Part shown: in pieces, positions 36,758 through 51,582 of the stretch
Numbering within the stretch: position 1 is the stretch's first letter
How the letters are laid out: each line of letters begins with the position of its first letter
Source of the DNA: Montifringilla adamsi
Taxonomy: Eukaryota; Chordata; Aves; Passeriformes; Passeridae
Assembly: GCA_017590115.1 (NCBI GenBank)
Contig: JAGGNK010007448.1
Span: forward strand, 8,162,815-8,226,814
Direction: 5' to 3'
DNA: 64,000 nucleotides
Translations under genes and position numbers: made by a program
Notes under the pieces: model-generated
What the model was told of the DNA's origin: nothing
The model's input: the letters and a program-made list of their open reading frames with translations, nothing else
The model's database searches: none

Positions 36758-39618
36758 CCAGCCCACCCTCCCCATGCTGGCAGGATAACAGAGGGACACT
36801 ATCAGGATTCAGCCCAGGGCCAGGAGCAGAGCTGGGTTTGCTAGAAAGCAGCACAGAGAACAATCCTTCCCTGGGAAATCACTCAGGGGCTGGAGGTGTG
36901 TGCCTGACCCAGGGAAATGTGCCCAAAAAAATCCTCAAAATCAGGAACCTGGGCTGGTTTTAAGGTCTTGGCACCTGCTGCAGATCCTGGGCTTAATGAC
37001 AAGAGCAGCTTTAGCTAAACACAGATTTGGACACGTGAAGGGGAGGTTTCCTTCCAGAGTTCTTGCTCCTAAAGGAAAGGAGAGGTTTCAGAAGGTTTTT
37101 CATGCAGGAGCAGGGAGTGTCCAGAGCTGGGAGTTCATTTCCCAGAGCAGCTTGGGCTGCCTGATCCCAAAATGTGGCCGGCCCTGGAGTCAGCCACAAT
37201 TTTCACACAGAGCTTTACCAGAAGCTGGCAGGGATTGTTTCATCCTGGTCACTTTTTGAGGTCTTAAATTGTCACTTTCCTTCCTTCACTTTTATTTTCC
37301 ATCCATCCCTGCCTTCCCATGATGAGGGGAAAACTTGTGCTCAGCATCCATCTCCCAGAGTCAGGTTTGTGCAAGCAGTGGCAGCAAAAAAGTGACAAAA
37401 AACCAGGCAGAAACCTCGGGATATTTGGAATTGTGACCCCAAAACTGAGGGGAAACTCGGTGCCATTTCCTGTCAGCTGCTGAGGTGCCCTGTGGCAAAG
37501 CAGGAGGTTGTGCTGTGCCCTGAGGGGGTGGGCACAAAGGGTTTGTTCCCTCGGGGGGCTGTGGCTGCCCAGCTGCCTCCCAGGACAGGGATTTGGGATG
37601 CCTGGGAGACAGGGTTATTGAGAGAGGGATGAGAAACCTCCTCCCTGTGCCCACAGCAGCGCCCAGGCCTCTCCCTGGGTGCTCTGAGGCGCTGGGCAGA
37701 GGGCACAGAGTGAGCCAGGGTGGGCTCAGAGCCCTGGGCTGGGCTGGGCTGGCATCTCTGTGTGCCCAGCAGCCGTGTGGTGCCAGGGGGCACAGCCCCT
37801 CGGGTGGTTTCTAGGGTGTTTTTGGGGGTTCTCTCCTCCTCACAGCTCTCCTGCAGCCCTTGGGGCAGGGCTGCATCACAGGCACAGCCTGGCACCAGCA
37901 CCTGGCACCAGGCAGGGCTCCAGGAGGGATGGAAAGAGTCACTGGAGGCAGCAGAGCCTCCAAGGGGACGCTTCAGAGCCCCTCCATCAGCTGCAGGAGG
38001 GAGGAAAATCCCAGCCCGAGCTGGTCGGGAGGATCCCTGAAATCCCAGAGCCGGGTCCTTGCAGAGAGGACAGACCCCACAGATGTCCAGGACAGAGAGA
38101 GCAGGGTTTGGGCTGTCCTGTTTGGGCTGCCAGCCCTGGGGAGGGCACAGGGCTCATGGCACTGCTGCCATCCTCCTCCTGCGGTGTCACCCGAGCTGTC
38201 CCCGCGGCACCAGCGAGCTGCGGGGCTGGTAAAACCCAGGCGGGTGCGGTTTGTGTAGAGAAGGAATTCTCTGCTTGGGGTCCCTGGACGTCAATGCCAG
38301 CAAAATTTGGGAGCAAGAGGAATTTGGGCACTTCTTCTCTGAACCAGCCAGGAGAGGGAGACAGTGACCGCCGTGTCCCCACGCTGCCACCGCCAATTGT
38401 CGCCGTTCGCGCACCTCGACCCTCGCAGGGCTGCTCTGGGCACAGAGCTCTGCCTTTTCCCTTCCCGGCAGGGGAATTTTCCAGCCAGCAGCTCTTTTGG
38501 AAGAGCCTGATCTCTGCTTTTATGTCGCGTTTCTGCTCTTTCTCCGCCCGGAATATATGAATGCAAAAAAAGAAAAAAAAAAAAAAAAGAAAGAAAGAAA
38601 AAAAAAAAAAAAAAAAAAAAGGATCTTTTGTTCCTTGAGCAGCTCTCTGCTCGCTGCTGGAGCAGGGGAGGGATGGAGGGGGCACCTCTGGAGCCCCTCT
38701 TGTTTTGGGGCACCCCCTGCTCTCGTGGGAGGGGACACAGAGCCAGAAACAGCAACAGCAGAAAGGTTTTCTTGTGCAGAAACCCCCCCCAAAAAAACCC
38801 AAAGAGACCAGGAGAAAGCTGAGTTCCACCACTTCAGGGATTCCTGCAGATGTGGGGATGGAAAAGTTGATTTTTAAGGACCAGTATCCAGCTGGGGAAA
38901 GCCCCATCAGGGCAGACAGGGCACCTGAGGCTCTTCCTTACTGGTTTCGTACTGGTGTTTCTGTGTTGTGCTCCAGCATGAGGAAAGGCAGGTCTCCCAC
39001 AGAAATTCCCTGGATTTTAGGTCAGTTTATTCATTTTTTTGCCACGCTGGGCTTTTAAACCCAGGTAGCTGATCAGGGTAAGGCAGAGTTTCTGTGCTTG
39101 CACATCACCTGGTCAAAAAGTGACAAAATTGTCCTGCTCTCTGCACCTCATCACACACCAGCCACTCCAATTCCTCCCCTGAACAGCCCTGCATCCCTAA
39201 AAAAGGGAACAGCAGCTCCTGGGAGCCTTTACCCATCAGATCTGTGCTGTGGGGCAGCTGGGGTGTCTTCAGCTTCCACGGTCATGCCTTGGGGAAGGGT
39301 TGTGACCCTTCCTGCTCCTGGCAGGTTATTAATGCATTAAGAATTTTCAAAGGTCTTTAATTTAAAATTCAAAAAGGTCTGGAAGAACATTTTGATGTCC
39401 TTTCCTTAACTCCCTCAATCTCGGCAACAAGAAAAAAATAAAAATCCCCCAAAAGTGCTGCTTTTGATTCTTTCATAAACACTGCAAGAAAGAAAGAACG
39501 AAAATCCCCCAGGATTTCTCTTTTCCCCCCATTATTACAGGTACAGCTCCTCTTTCAACTGACATGAAGGGGTTTTTTGGTTTTTTGGGGTTTTTTTGTT
39601 CTTTTTTTTTTTTTCAGG

Positions 39619-39650
<32 letters not shown>

Positions 39651-40348
39651 GCAGGGAAACAGAGCAGCTCTGCCTCCCTGGCCCTGCACAAACCCTGGGA
39701 AAACATTCCCAATAATGCCCCCCCACCCCAGCAGGGACCTGGGGCTGCTGCTCCTCTCCCTGAGCTCTGCTGGCCCTGTTTGGAGGAGCTTTAATCATGG
39801 CACAGCACTGGAAGGGAATGAGAAATGAATGAAATCACCTGCCTGCCCTGCTGGGAAATGAGGTTTTAGCCCAGCTGGGATCCAGGGCAAGGCACAGGAG
39901 GGATCTTTATCCAGAACAAGGCACAGGAGAGATTCTTAAATTTAAATACTGAAATATCCACAGGACTAATTCCCATGTATGTCTGGAGCAGACAAATATG
40001 AGGGATAAAGTTCCCTGACAAACTCAGTTCCCAAATGGACCTTGGGGTGCTTGGGATATCAGCACTGGGGTGTTTGATGTAGTGGGAAATCAGAGGGGCA
40101 GTCAAGGCCTGAGCACAGCAAAGCACTGGGAGAGCAGGGATTTGGGATTCCTCCTAAAAGGGGGAACCATCCCAAGGGTTTTTTGGGTTTGGTTTTTTTT
40201 GCTGGGGGTTCCTGCCTCCCCAGCCCGAAGCAGCTGCTGGCTGCTGAGCCCACAGGCACCACCACAGCTTTGCCATGAAGGGATGAGGATGCCTGGGCTG
40301 GGGGAAGCTGATTCCATGGAGTGCAGGCAGCTGGTGCATGCCCAGAGC

Positions 40349-40617
40349 AGGGCACGGTGGCATTCAGGGGACAGCAGGGCACTGTGGCATTCAGGGGGCA
40401 GCAGGGCACGGTGGCATTTGGGGGGCAGCAGGGCACTGTGGCATTCAGGGGCAGCAGGGCACGGTGGCGTTTGGGGGGCAGCAGGGCACGGTGGCATTTG
40501 GGGGCAGCAGGGCACGGTGGCATTCAGAGGCAGCAGGGCACGGTGGCATTCAGGGGCAGAAGGGCACAGTGCCATTTGGGGGGCAGCAGGGCACAGTGGC
40601 ATTCAGGGGCAGCAGGG
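40349..40617 (+). repeat. 26-28 bp minisatellite (GGGCACGGTGGCATTCAGGG), 10 copies
   Basis: Ten head-to-tail copies of a unit starting GGGCACGGTGGCATT and ending GGGGCAGCA, in the intron between exons A and B. Length variation comes from the G-run. Confidence 0.9.
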
Positions 40618-40969
40618 TTTCCTTCTACCCCCAGCGCTGCCTCACCTGGCTGGAGCTGGGCAGGTGACACGGATGGAGGGAAGCAAGGACAAGGATGGGA
40701 GCTCAGCTGCTGCAGCCTGGCACAAAGCAGCTGCCAGTGCCCTGCTGTGCCACGGCTTTGTCACAGGGACGGGATCAGACCTGGCAGCAGCGCTCCTGCT
40801 CAAGCTGGTCTCGATTTCTCCACCTGGTGGAACTGCTAAATGTGCTTTGTTTCACAGAGCTCCCAGGTCTGCCTGCAGCAACAGCTGCACTGGGCTGTCC
40901 TGCTCCTGCTCCCTCTGCCCAGCCCGGCTGTGCTGGGGTGATCCCACACCAAGGGCCACAACCCCAGTG

Positions 40970-41232
40970 AGGGACAAGGTCCTGGTGAGGTGGGACCAGG
41001 TCCTGGTGAGGTGGGACAAGGTCCTGATGAGGTGGGACAAGGTTCTGGTGAGATGGGATCAGGTCCTGGTGAGGTGGAACCAGGTCCTGGTGAGGTGGGA
41101 CCAGGTCCTAGTGAGGTGAGACAAGGTCCTGGTGAGGTGGGACCAGGTCCTGGTGAGGTGGGACCAGGTCCTGGTGAGGTGGGACAAGGTTCTGATGAGG
41201 TGGGACGAGGTCCTGGTGAGGTGGGCCAGGTC
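40970..41232 (+). repeat. 21-bp minisatellite (GTCCTGGTGAGGTGGGACCA), about 12 copies
   Basis: A very regular 21-bp period. Being a multiple of three, it keeps all frames open. Each unit contains CTGGTGAGG, a donor-like sequence. The translated low-complexity frames are not called as genes. Confidence 0.9.
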
Positions 41233-42046
41233 AGCTCAGCAGGGATTGCATTTTGGGGCTTCCTGCCTCCCTGCTGGGATGTGCTGTGCCCATCACCCGG
41301 GTGCTGGGTGTGAGGAGGCACCAGTGGGCCAAGTTTTTGGGGTAACAAAGGGGTCAGGAGGGTCGGGTTTGGGGCTGGGCTGGTCAGACTCCATGGAATG
41401 TGGTGCCTCAGGGCCAGGCCATGGAGCAGCTGAGGCTCCCCTGCACCCAGGTCAAGGTTGGGGCTGTGCCACAAAGCAGGGGGTGTCACTTCTGTCCTCT
41501 GGAGAGGGACAGGGGATTCATTTCTGCGTTGCTTTGCACAGGGAGTTCTGAGGTTCTCTTAGGGAAGGATGCAGGAGCTGGGGAGCTCTGCTGGTTGGAG
41601 ATTTGGCTTCTGAAGTGACCGAGGCAGTTCTGCAGGTGGCTTTGGGACATCTGAGTGGTGACCAAGCCCAGGTGACATTCCAGGCTGGCCAGACAGGCCG
41701 TGTGCCCTTTGCATCCCTCAGCAACGAATTCCTGCACTGGGAATGAGGCGAGAACAGGGCTGGCAGTGAGCTTTGGTTTATCCTCCATGCTGTCATGGCA
41801 GGACATGGCAAGGTGACAATCAGGGCTGTGGGGGATGCTCTGACAGCCCGCTTGGGGACCGCAGGGGACCCGCAGGGGTTCCCCAGCCCAGGGGTCTGTG
41901 CGAGAAGGGTGCCGCACCGCAGTGAACTGCTCCGGCTCCCCTTGGTGCTGGCACGGCTCCTCTTCCCCCCTGTCCCCGCTGTCCCCGCCGTGTCCCCGCT
42001 GTCCCCGCGACCACCGAGCGACCCCGGCCCGCAGTGCCGCCCGCAG

Positions 42047-42060
42047 CCGCCAGAGGGCGC
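42047..42060 (+). promoter_or_regulatory. CTCF-like binding motif upstream of promoter B
   Basis: CCGCCAGAGGGCGC matches 13 of 14 positions of the CTCF core consensus CCASYAGRKGGCRS on the + strand. It sits about 1 kb upstream of exon B, at the edge of the GC-rich block and just before the long pyrimidine tract. Confidence 0.5.
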
Positions 42061-42100
42061 CACAGCGCCGCAGCGGGGGAGCCGCACTCATTCCTCTCCC

Positions 42101-44094
<1,994 letters not shown>

Positions 44095-44657
44095 TGACAG
44101 AGCGCCGCTACTGCAGCTCTGCTGCTCCCGGAGTATTCCGTGTAGTGGTTGTGATGCTCAGTGAATGAAGCTGGGATTTATTTTTTTTTTTTTCCACGTT
44201 GTCAGGGTTTATGAGATCCATTTATTAGTCTTATTTTTTTTTTCCCCCCGCTTGTTTTAGCCAGGGAATCCAATTGTGCGTCTGCCTGGGCATGTCTGTC
44301 ACCGTGGGCATTTGCAAGGTGATTTGTTCTGTAGTGAAACGGTGGAAAGAACGTTTCCCCTCTGGTTGGGGACACGGTGACACCTTCAAAGTGCTCCGAG
44401 GCTGGGTTGGGATTAAATAATGGATTATGCCGTGAGACCGAAGGAAAATTAAGAGCAGAGAGGGCAATGCGCTGTGTTTGGGGTGTGCTCCATTCCCCGG
44501 CGTGCCCGCAGGACTGCACCCATCCCTGCTGGCATTCTGCACGGGGCTCGGCTCCGGGCTTCCCCTGCCTGGAACGGAGCGAGGCGATTGTCTGGGGAAG
44601 CTCCTCATGGCCGGGGAACGTGGCAGAGAGAGGGGGGACGGAATCGGGGTGTCGTGT

Positions 44658-45297
44658 CCGTACCTGGGGATGTCTGTACATTGGGGTGTCCGTACATTGG
44701 GGTGTCTGTCCCTCGGTATGTCTGTCCCTTGGGGTGTCTGTCCGTCGAGGTGTGTGTACCCCGGGGTGTCTGTCCCTCGGGGTGTCTGAACCCCGGGGTG
44801 TCTGTCCCTCAGGGTGTCTGTCCCTCGGGGTGTCCATCCCTCGGTATGTCCGTCCCTTTGGGTCTCTGTCCGTCGGGGTGTCTGTACCCCAGGGTGTCCC
44901 TACCTCGGGGTGTCCCTACCTCGGGGTGTCTGTCCCTCGGGGTGTCTGAACCCCGGGGTGTCTGTCCCTCAGGGTGTCTGTCCCTCGGGGTGTCCATCCC
45001 TCGGGGTGTCAGTCCCTCGTGGTGTCTGTCCCTCGGGGTGTCAGTCCCTCGGAGTGTCTGTCCCTCAGGGTGTCAGTCCCTCGGGGTGTCCATCCCTCGG
45101 GGTGTCAGTTCCTCGGAGTGTCTGTCCCTAAGTGTGTCTGTCCCTAGGGGTGTCTGTACCCCAGGGTGTCCATCCCTCGGGGTGTCCATACCTCGGGGTG
45201 TCTGTCCCTCGGGATGTCTGTACCCAGGATGTCTGTCCCTCGGGGTGTCCGTCCCTCGGGGTGTCCGTCCCTCGGGGTGTCTGTCCGTCCCTCTCGG
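44658..45297 (+). repeat. 16-bp minisatellite (GGTGTCTGTCCCTCGG), about 40 copies
   Basis: A regular 16-bp period with units such as GGTGTCTGTCCCTCGG, GGTGTCTGAACCCCGG and GGTGTCCATCCCTCGG, in the B-M1 intron about 450 bp before exon M1. Because 16 is not a multiple of 3, it produces long open frames in several frames that are not genes. Confidence 0.92.
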
Positions 45298-45744
45298 TGC
45301 CCGTGCGCTCAGCCGAGCGCATCTCCGGCGGCCGGAGCCGGAGCCGGGCGGGCTCTGCAGAGAGCTCAGCCCTCGGCAGGACGCTGTGCCCTCCCTGGTG
45401 GCTCGGGCACGTCCCTGTCCCGCTGTTAAGGACAAGCCGAGTGCTCTGTCTGCAGCAGGGCAGGGCTCCCCGCCCCGGCACCCGGAATTTTCACTGTTTC
45501 CCTGTGTCCACGCTTTCGCACTCGCGTTGGCTTCGTGCTTTCAGCTCTTGCTCTCCTTTTCAGACCCTTCTCTGATTCGTCCCCAATCCATATTTTTGCA
45601 TTCCAAGTGAATTTTGCCAGCTGGGCCCTCGGAGGAGCCTCCAGCACAGCTCCACTCCCTGCCACATCCTCATCCCCCTTCACCTCCCACAGCCCTGCCA
45701 GGCCTCCCCTGGTTAATTAACCCATCTTTCCCTGTGTTAATTAG

Positions 45745-45939
<195 letters not shown>

Positions 45940-46339
45940 TAGAAACCTGAGCTGAGCCTTGGCTTCCAGGGAAGACCCCTTGGGATGGTTTTTCCATGTG
46001 TAGCTGTCCCTGTGTGTGTGTAGTGGGGAATTATCAGCTGCAGGCAGGAGGAGAAATCTCTTGTTTTCAGAGAGGAGAGCCTGGCCTGAGGTCAAGGGAA
46101 AAGTGCTGAGATCAAAGCACCAATATTGAACCGTATCTCTTAAAAAAAAAATTTTAAAACTTTTCCAAAGAAATCCCCTTTTTTCATTCTGTTGGCACAA
46201 GCAGTTTCAGAGCAGACTCAGCAACAGGAGAGGAGAGAGAATTAAAAGCCCAAAGCCAAGCTTTCCTAGTCAGGGTAGTATTGAAAAGGTCAAGTAAAAC
46301 CCTGCAAGCTGTCACCAGCAGGTAGCACAGAGATGACAC

Positions 46340-46600
46340 TCAGTGGTTTTCTGCCTAACGCTGACATCCTCTTGATTAGTTTTTAATAGTCTGCTGTCCA
46401 AAAAGATCAAAAAATCTCATTAAGGGAAACATCCCCAATAACAAGGAATTTTCCAGATAATAGATTTCAGTGAAGAAATGCTGTTTCATGTGAAATTGTG
46501 CTCTTCTCTTGCAAATATGAGCTGGCTCCTGTGCTGGATATATAATTAAACCCCATCCCCTAATGCTATATTGGCCTGTGCCGTGCATGACAAAAGAATT
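46340..46600. promoter_or_regulatory. Candidate intronic conserved element (M1-M2 intron)
   Basis: Repeat-free stretch with CTTGATTAGTTTTTAATAG, AATCTCATTAAGGG, TGCAAATATGAGC and ATATAATTAAACCCC. Judged by composition. Confidence 0.27.
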
Positions 46601-46896
46601 TTCATCCTGCTGCTTTGGGGAAAGCTGCTGTATTAATTCCCTCTAACAATATTAAACCTCCACTTAACTGATTTCCCCATGTGCTGAGGACAATAAAGCC
46701 AGCCAGGAAACATTCAGCCCTAAAACAATTCTTTGGGTTGTCAGAGGCTGCTAAAAATAATCCCAAGTCAGGCTTCTCTTTCTCGCAGCAATAACGCCCT
46801 GGGTGTGTTTGCTCCTGAGAGGCAGCAGGATTTATGAACAGCTCAGAGGTGCTCCCAGAGCTCCTCATCCACTCTAAACAATCAGGATTTGACCCA

Positions 46897-46910
46897 ATGC
46901 CCTCTGCTGA
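46897..46910 (-). promoter_or_regulatory. Weaker CTCF-like motif, minus orientation
   Basis: The reverse complement reads TCAGCAGAGGGCAT and matches about 12 of 14 CTCF core positions. It lies in the M1-M2 intron and faces the stronger site at 42047, so the pair is convergent across promoter B and exon M1. Confidence 0.3.
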
Positions 46911-47527
46911 TGGGCAGGAGTTGGGAATGGGAGGCCTGGGATAACATCAGGAGGGTGGAAGTGCTCAGTGGGGTTTTTTTTAATGCAGCTCTCTGGCTGC
47001 CAATGGAGAAAAAGTGAGGGAGGAGCAGGATTTCTGGGCATGTGTTGTGGGATATGTTACCTGCCTGCTAATCTGGCTGCATCTCACTCCCACGCTAACC
47101 TATATGAAAAACCCCAAAATAAGGAATAGGCTCTTAGTGCCAGACATCTGCTCTTGATGGAGGCTGAACTGATAATTCCTGGAGGTGCAAACAACTGCAG
47201 GGCAGAGCTTCCAGCTTCCCAGGGAGGATTTCAATCCTGAAAACTCCTTCCCACAGCTGGCATTCTAACCCTGGCTTTGTGATGGGGGAAAATTGCAGCT
47301 CCTGGCTTCTCCCTGGCAGCAGAGGAAGCAGCACAATGTGTCAAGGAGGTAAATTGTGTTTGGCTTTTCCAAGGAGCAGACGTGGAATTCACCCATGGAA
47401 ATGATGTTGCAAGGCATCAGCTGCGTGTGTGTGTACACAAAGCAATTAGAGCATCTTCTGGGAAATCTCCATGCAGAATCTTTTGGAATGTTCAGGTTCA
47501 GAGCTGCCATCCACCCATGGGGTGGAT

Positions 47528-47586
47528 CCCATCCATCCATCCATCCATCCATCCATCCATCCATCCATCCATCCATCCATCCATCC
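47528..47586 (+). repeat. (ATCC)n microsatellite
   Basis: About 14 uninterrupted CCAT/ATCC tetranucleotides in the M1-M2 intron. Confidence 0.95.
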
Positions 47587-47675
47587 TTCCACCATAGGTT
47601 CATGGGGATGAGGATCTGTGTAGGAACTGCAGTTCCTGTGTCTGGGAAGGAGTGCTGGGCATCCTGGCGGGTTAA

Positions 47676-47702
47676 AGAGGGGAGGGGAGGGGAGGGGAGG
47701 GC
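47676..47702 (+). repeat. (GGGGA)n short microsatellite
   Basis: About five copies of GGGGA. Confidence 0.8.
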
Positions 47703-48639
47703 AGCCAGGGCTGCACAGAGTGTTCAGCCCGTGGTTTGACACTCGAGCTGTCTGAGCTCATCCTTGGCCGGGGTGCACCGAGCCCTTCCAGCCTCACACG
47801 TGGCAGGTGCTGAGTCCAGAGCCTGGACTGCACCCAAACCAAGGCATCACCTCAGTCCTGCTCATCATCAGATTGTGTTTGATCTCCAAACAGAATTTGA
47901 TTGATTGATTTAGTTGTTTATTTGCTCTGGCCCTGTTATCGAGGACAACTTCCTCCTGTGCTGGTGAAACCATTCCTGGTTTCCTGCCAAACTTTCCTCT
48001 CAGCCAGTGCTGATTTCCAGATTTTACAGTTCTTTTTGTTCCTCTGATGGTCACTCAGGTGTGTACAGGGGGACAGTGACATCACTGCGTCCTGCAGACC
48101 TTATCAGATGAACTTTTCATTTCCTGAACCATCAGCTGAGTCCATTTCTCTGCTGATTTTTCCCCTGGACCTTGAAAATCTCCCTCAGGATTCCTCTTGC
48201 TGTTGCTCCATCAGTTTGTGCAGCTCCCCAAGGCTGAAGGTTCATCCCAGCTGAAACCCCAGAGCTGGGCTCAGCACAGCCCTTTTGGAGCTGCCAGGAA
48301 AGGCAGATCCACAGGGAAGCTTGAGCAGGGTTTAAACCTTGGATTTGACCTTACAAACCTCACTGAGGTCATCAGGCCAATACTGACTCCCTGTGACTCT
48401 GCTTTAATTGTGAATCAGCTCCTCAAACAAGGATGACAAGAGCAGCACTGGAAGCTTCATTTGTATTAATTTCCTATTTCAACTGCTAAAAATAACTCTT
48501 TTCCCCCAGACAGCCACAGGTATCTGTCTCACATTATCTTGGTGAAAATGAGGTTTCAGGCTGAGAAAGGAGGCAAAAAGCATTTTCAGGCGATGTTTGA
48601 GGACTGCAGCTGATGGATGGAGCTGAGGGAATTTAAGAG

Positions 48640-48765
48640 GCACTATCCTTGGGCCTGAGTTCATTAGAGCACTTCTGTACATGCTTCAGCCTGAGCTCCA
48701 ACAGGCTCATTGAAACCTAATCATGTGCCAAAGCACTTTGCTGGATCAAGGGCATAATATGCTAA
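48640..48765. promoter_or_regulatory. Candidate intronic conserved element (M1-M2 intron)
   Basis: Repeat-free stretch with GAGTTCATTAGAGC, GAAACCTAATCATG and ATAATATGCTAATGAGG (POU/homeodomain-like). Judged by composition. Confidence 0.25.
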
Positions 48766-49989
48766 TGAGGGAAGGCAGGCAGATCCTCAGCTGCTGGGGC
48801 TGTCAGGGACCTCAGGCTCACTCCCTACAAATCTGGCCAGGCAACAAATACCCACTCTGGGCTTGTGAAATCCACCCCAGAATAGCACAGCAGCTCGTTT
48901 GAGGCATCTCTGTGCAGAGGCACGTGAGGAGGTGATTTTCCTGTGCTTCAGGGAGGAGCAGAAACGTTCCAGAGGTGTTTGAGGGCAGCAGCCTGGGGGA
49001 GATGCTCTGAGAGCAGAGTGTCTCACCCCTCCCACACCTGAGAAAGAGCCTAAGGAGCCTCCCAAAATTTTACTCAGCAGACTCAGGTATTGGTCTGTCA
49101 TTACAGAAATGCTCTTTTCTGATTATTTGCAGCTGGGGTTAGGCACTAGTGGAATAAATGGGATTCATTTTGCATGAGCCCTACAAGTCATCCCTCTCTC
49201 TGCTCCTTGCAACCATTCTGCTGCTCAACTCGAGGGATAGGCTGGATAACTGGAATAAAAGTAGCTTGGCAGCCCAGCCATGCTTGTCTAAGGCTTCTCT
49301 TCTCCTGCCTCAAGGCACAGAGAGGTCTTCAAACTCCTCCACATGCAGCCCAGGTGAATTAACACCCACTGAGAGCTGACATTCCCAGCAGCAGGCACAG
49401 CTTAACGGGAGCTGACCAGGCTCAGGCTGAGCTCAGGTTTGCTCTTTTCTCCTCCAAACCTTGTTCTGCACTTCCCTGCTCCTCACACCTCCCTGAGCAC
49501 GTCCTGGGGAGGTCAGGGTGCTGCTGGTTCATCTCTGAGGCTCAGAGACCACAAATAGCTTCACCTTTGCCGAGGAACACTCTGGCCCCTGGAGCAGTTG
49601 TACAGAACACTCCAAAGCCTGTTGGCCTTTGCCATACAGGTCATCCTTAAATTTTTAATAGATCCCTGCAATAGTTTCAGTGTCATCCTGCATGAGCAGC
49701 GGGCTCTGTGATGGTTTTTCCAAGCTGGAGGGGCACAGTTGGCATTTGCCCCACATGGGTGTCCCGCCGTGCCCTCGCTCTGCCACTCCAGGTAAGTCCC
49801 AGCCCACCACAGTGGGATTTGCCAGAGGAAATGTGGGATCTGCCAGAGGAAATGTGGGATTTTCACCACTCCTTCCTTCCCCACGCCAGCTTGGCTGCGG
49901 TGAGGACGCAGATGGGAGCGGATGTGGCACCCATCCATCCGGGGAGCTGATCCGCGGGGATGGGCTGGCTCAGGCACCCACAGCCCGGC

Positions 49990-50450
49990 AGGATGGGAGC
50001 AGGATGGGAGCAGGCTGGGACCAGGATGGAATCAGGCTGGAAGCAGCCTGGGAGCAGGATGGGAGCAGGATGGGATCAGGCTGGAAGCAGGATGGAGCAG
50101 ACTGGGAGCAGGATGGGATCAGGATGGAAGCACGATAGAATCAAGCTGGGAGCAGGATGGGAACAGGATGGAAGCAGGATAGAATCAGGATGGAGCAGGC
50201 TGGAAGCAGGCTGGGAGCAGGATGGAGCAGGATGGGAGCAGGCTGGAAGCAGGCTAAGGGCAGGCTAGGATCAGGCTGGAAGCAGGATGGAGCAGGCTGG
50301 GAGCAGGCTGGAAGCAGGATAGAATCAGGATGGAGCAGGCTGGAAGCAGACTGGGAGCACGATGGAGCAGGATGGGAGCAGGATGGAGCAGGCTGGGAGC
50401 AGGCTGGAAGCAGGACAGAATCAGGATGGAGCAGGATGGAGCAGGCTGGC
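49990..50450 (+). repeat. 10-11 bp minisatellite (GGATGGGAGCA / GGCTGGAAGCA)
   Basis: More than 40 degenerate units of GGATGGGAGCA, GGCTGGAAGCA and GGATAGAATCA in the M1-M2 intron, purine-rich on the + strand. Confidence 0.9.
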
Positions 50451-51426
50451 TCCGGAGCGAGGCCCTGACGCAGCAGCAGCAGCAGCAGGCTGGGTGCCTG
50501 ATTCACTTCACCCACGGACGTCATCGCGGCGGTGGCACTGCTGGGGTGACGTGGCGGTGGCAGGAGCAGCACCCGTGGGCTGAGCCCTGTCACGTCCCCA
50601 CCGTGGGACAAACACGTCCGGCCCCGCAGCAGAGCCCTTAAATATGGCTGGGTGCTAAACAGGAGCTGACGTCAGAGCCCGTTCCACCTCTCCCAGCCTG
50701 GAAAACAGGAGGGAATATCTTAATAAATCAGATGGCAGCCAACCTTCAAAATCAGGTCAGCCTCGCTGGCGTTCCCCTCCCCTCCTCACACCTTCAGCTC
50801 GTTTTCTCACCGTGAGCCCAGCCAAGCTCCTTGCATCATTCCTCTGGCGAGGCCAGATGGGCTCGGCGCGGGAATGCGGCACCGCTCGGCTCTGCAGCTG
50901 AACCTCCTGGAGAGCAGGGCACCGCTGGGGTACCAGCCATGCCCGGTGCTCCCCGGCTCCAGGGTGCCCTCCCTGCCGCTGGGTTTGTTGTGGCAGATGC
51001 TGTCGGAGCAGGCTGGGCGGATAATGAAGTTCTGCTGGTGGGGACTGAGGTTTGCGCTCACGAGGAGATGGAAATGTGCGCCGGGGCTGAAGCTTTTCCT
51101 GCCAGCCAGGTGTGCTGCTGTCACCTCTGAGCCACAGCAGGTGCCTGTCAGAGAGGCCAGCCTGAGTTTAACCTCAACTACACCCCTCAGATTGCTGAGT
51201 TCTTTTCTGCAGAAGAAAAAAAAAATTCATTTATGAAACGGGTTTCGCCGTGTTTTAGAGCACGGGGTGGTAATCTGGGAGCTGCTGTTGATGAGGCAGT
51301 AAATAATGCATGGGCTGATTGCCCTTCAGCTGTGCTGAGCGTGTGGGAAAGGTCAGCCCTGGGATGCAAGGGGGGCTGCCTCGCTGCTGGCAGCACCTTC
51401 TTAATGAGTCCCTTCTCGTTTGGCAG

Positions 51427-51582
51427 GTGCAAAACATGTCCCAGTCGATAGAGGTGTTGGACAGGAGGACTCAGAGAGACCTACAGTACGTGGAGAAGAT
51501 GGAAAACCAGATGAGGGGACTGGAATCCAAATTTAAGCAAGTGGAAGAAAGCCACAAGCAGCACCTGGCAAGGCAGTTTAAG
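51427..51582 (+). CDS. OLFM1: OLFM1 exon M2: common noelin region, part 2
   Basis: Fifty-two codons (residues 101-152), from VQNMSQSIEVLDRRTQ to KQHLARQFK. The sequence is charged and heptad-rich, as expected for the coiled coil that assembles noelin subunits. N103 in NMSQ is a conserved N-glycosylation sequon. The acceptor is TTTGGCAG and the donor is AAG followed by GTAGGT, both phase 0. Its donor is the decision point of the gene. Joining to 53393 gives the short Y form, and joining to 53964 gives the Z form with the olfactomedin domain. Confidence 0.97.

Larger units (their letters stand above)
32525..42046 (+). other. OLFM1: Intron after exon A (upstream of promoter B)
   Basis: About 9.5 kb of GC-rich intron with the minisatellites at 36.2, 40.3 and 41.0 kb and many homopolymer runs. 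34.6-34.7 kb has several runs of 4-9 G on the + strand. Several 200-390-codon open frames occur (for example minus strand 33505-34668), but their translations are Pro/Ala/Ser-rich and unlike known proteins. I regard them as GC-driven. No coding exon seen. Confidence 0.7.

Noticed and set aside
40990..41313. Collagen-like Gly-Pro-Gly-Glu repeat frame
   Set aside because: It comes from the 21-bp minisatellite. There is no Gly-X-Y periodicity outside it and no flanking exon.
44474..45610. 378-codon repetitive open frame
   Set aside because: It is the translation of the 16-bp minisatellite plus flanks. All frames are open because of the repeat, not selection.
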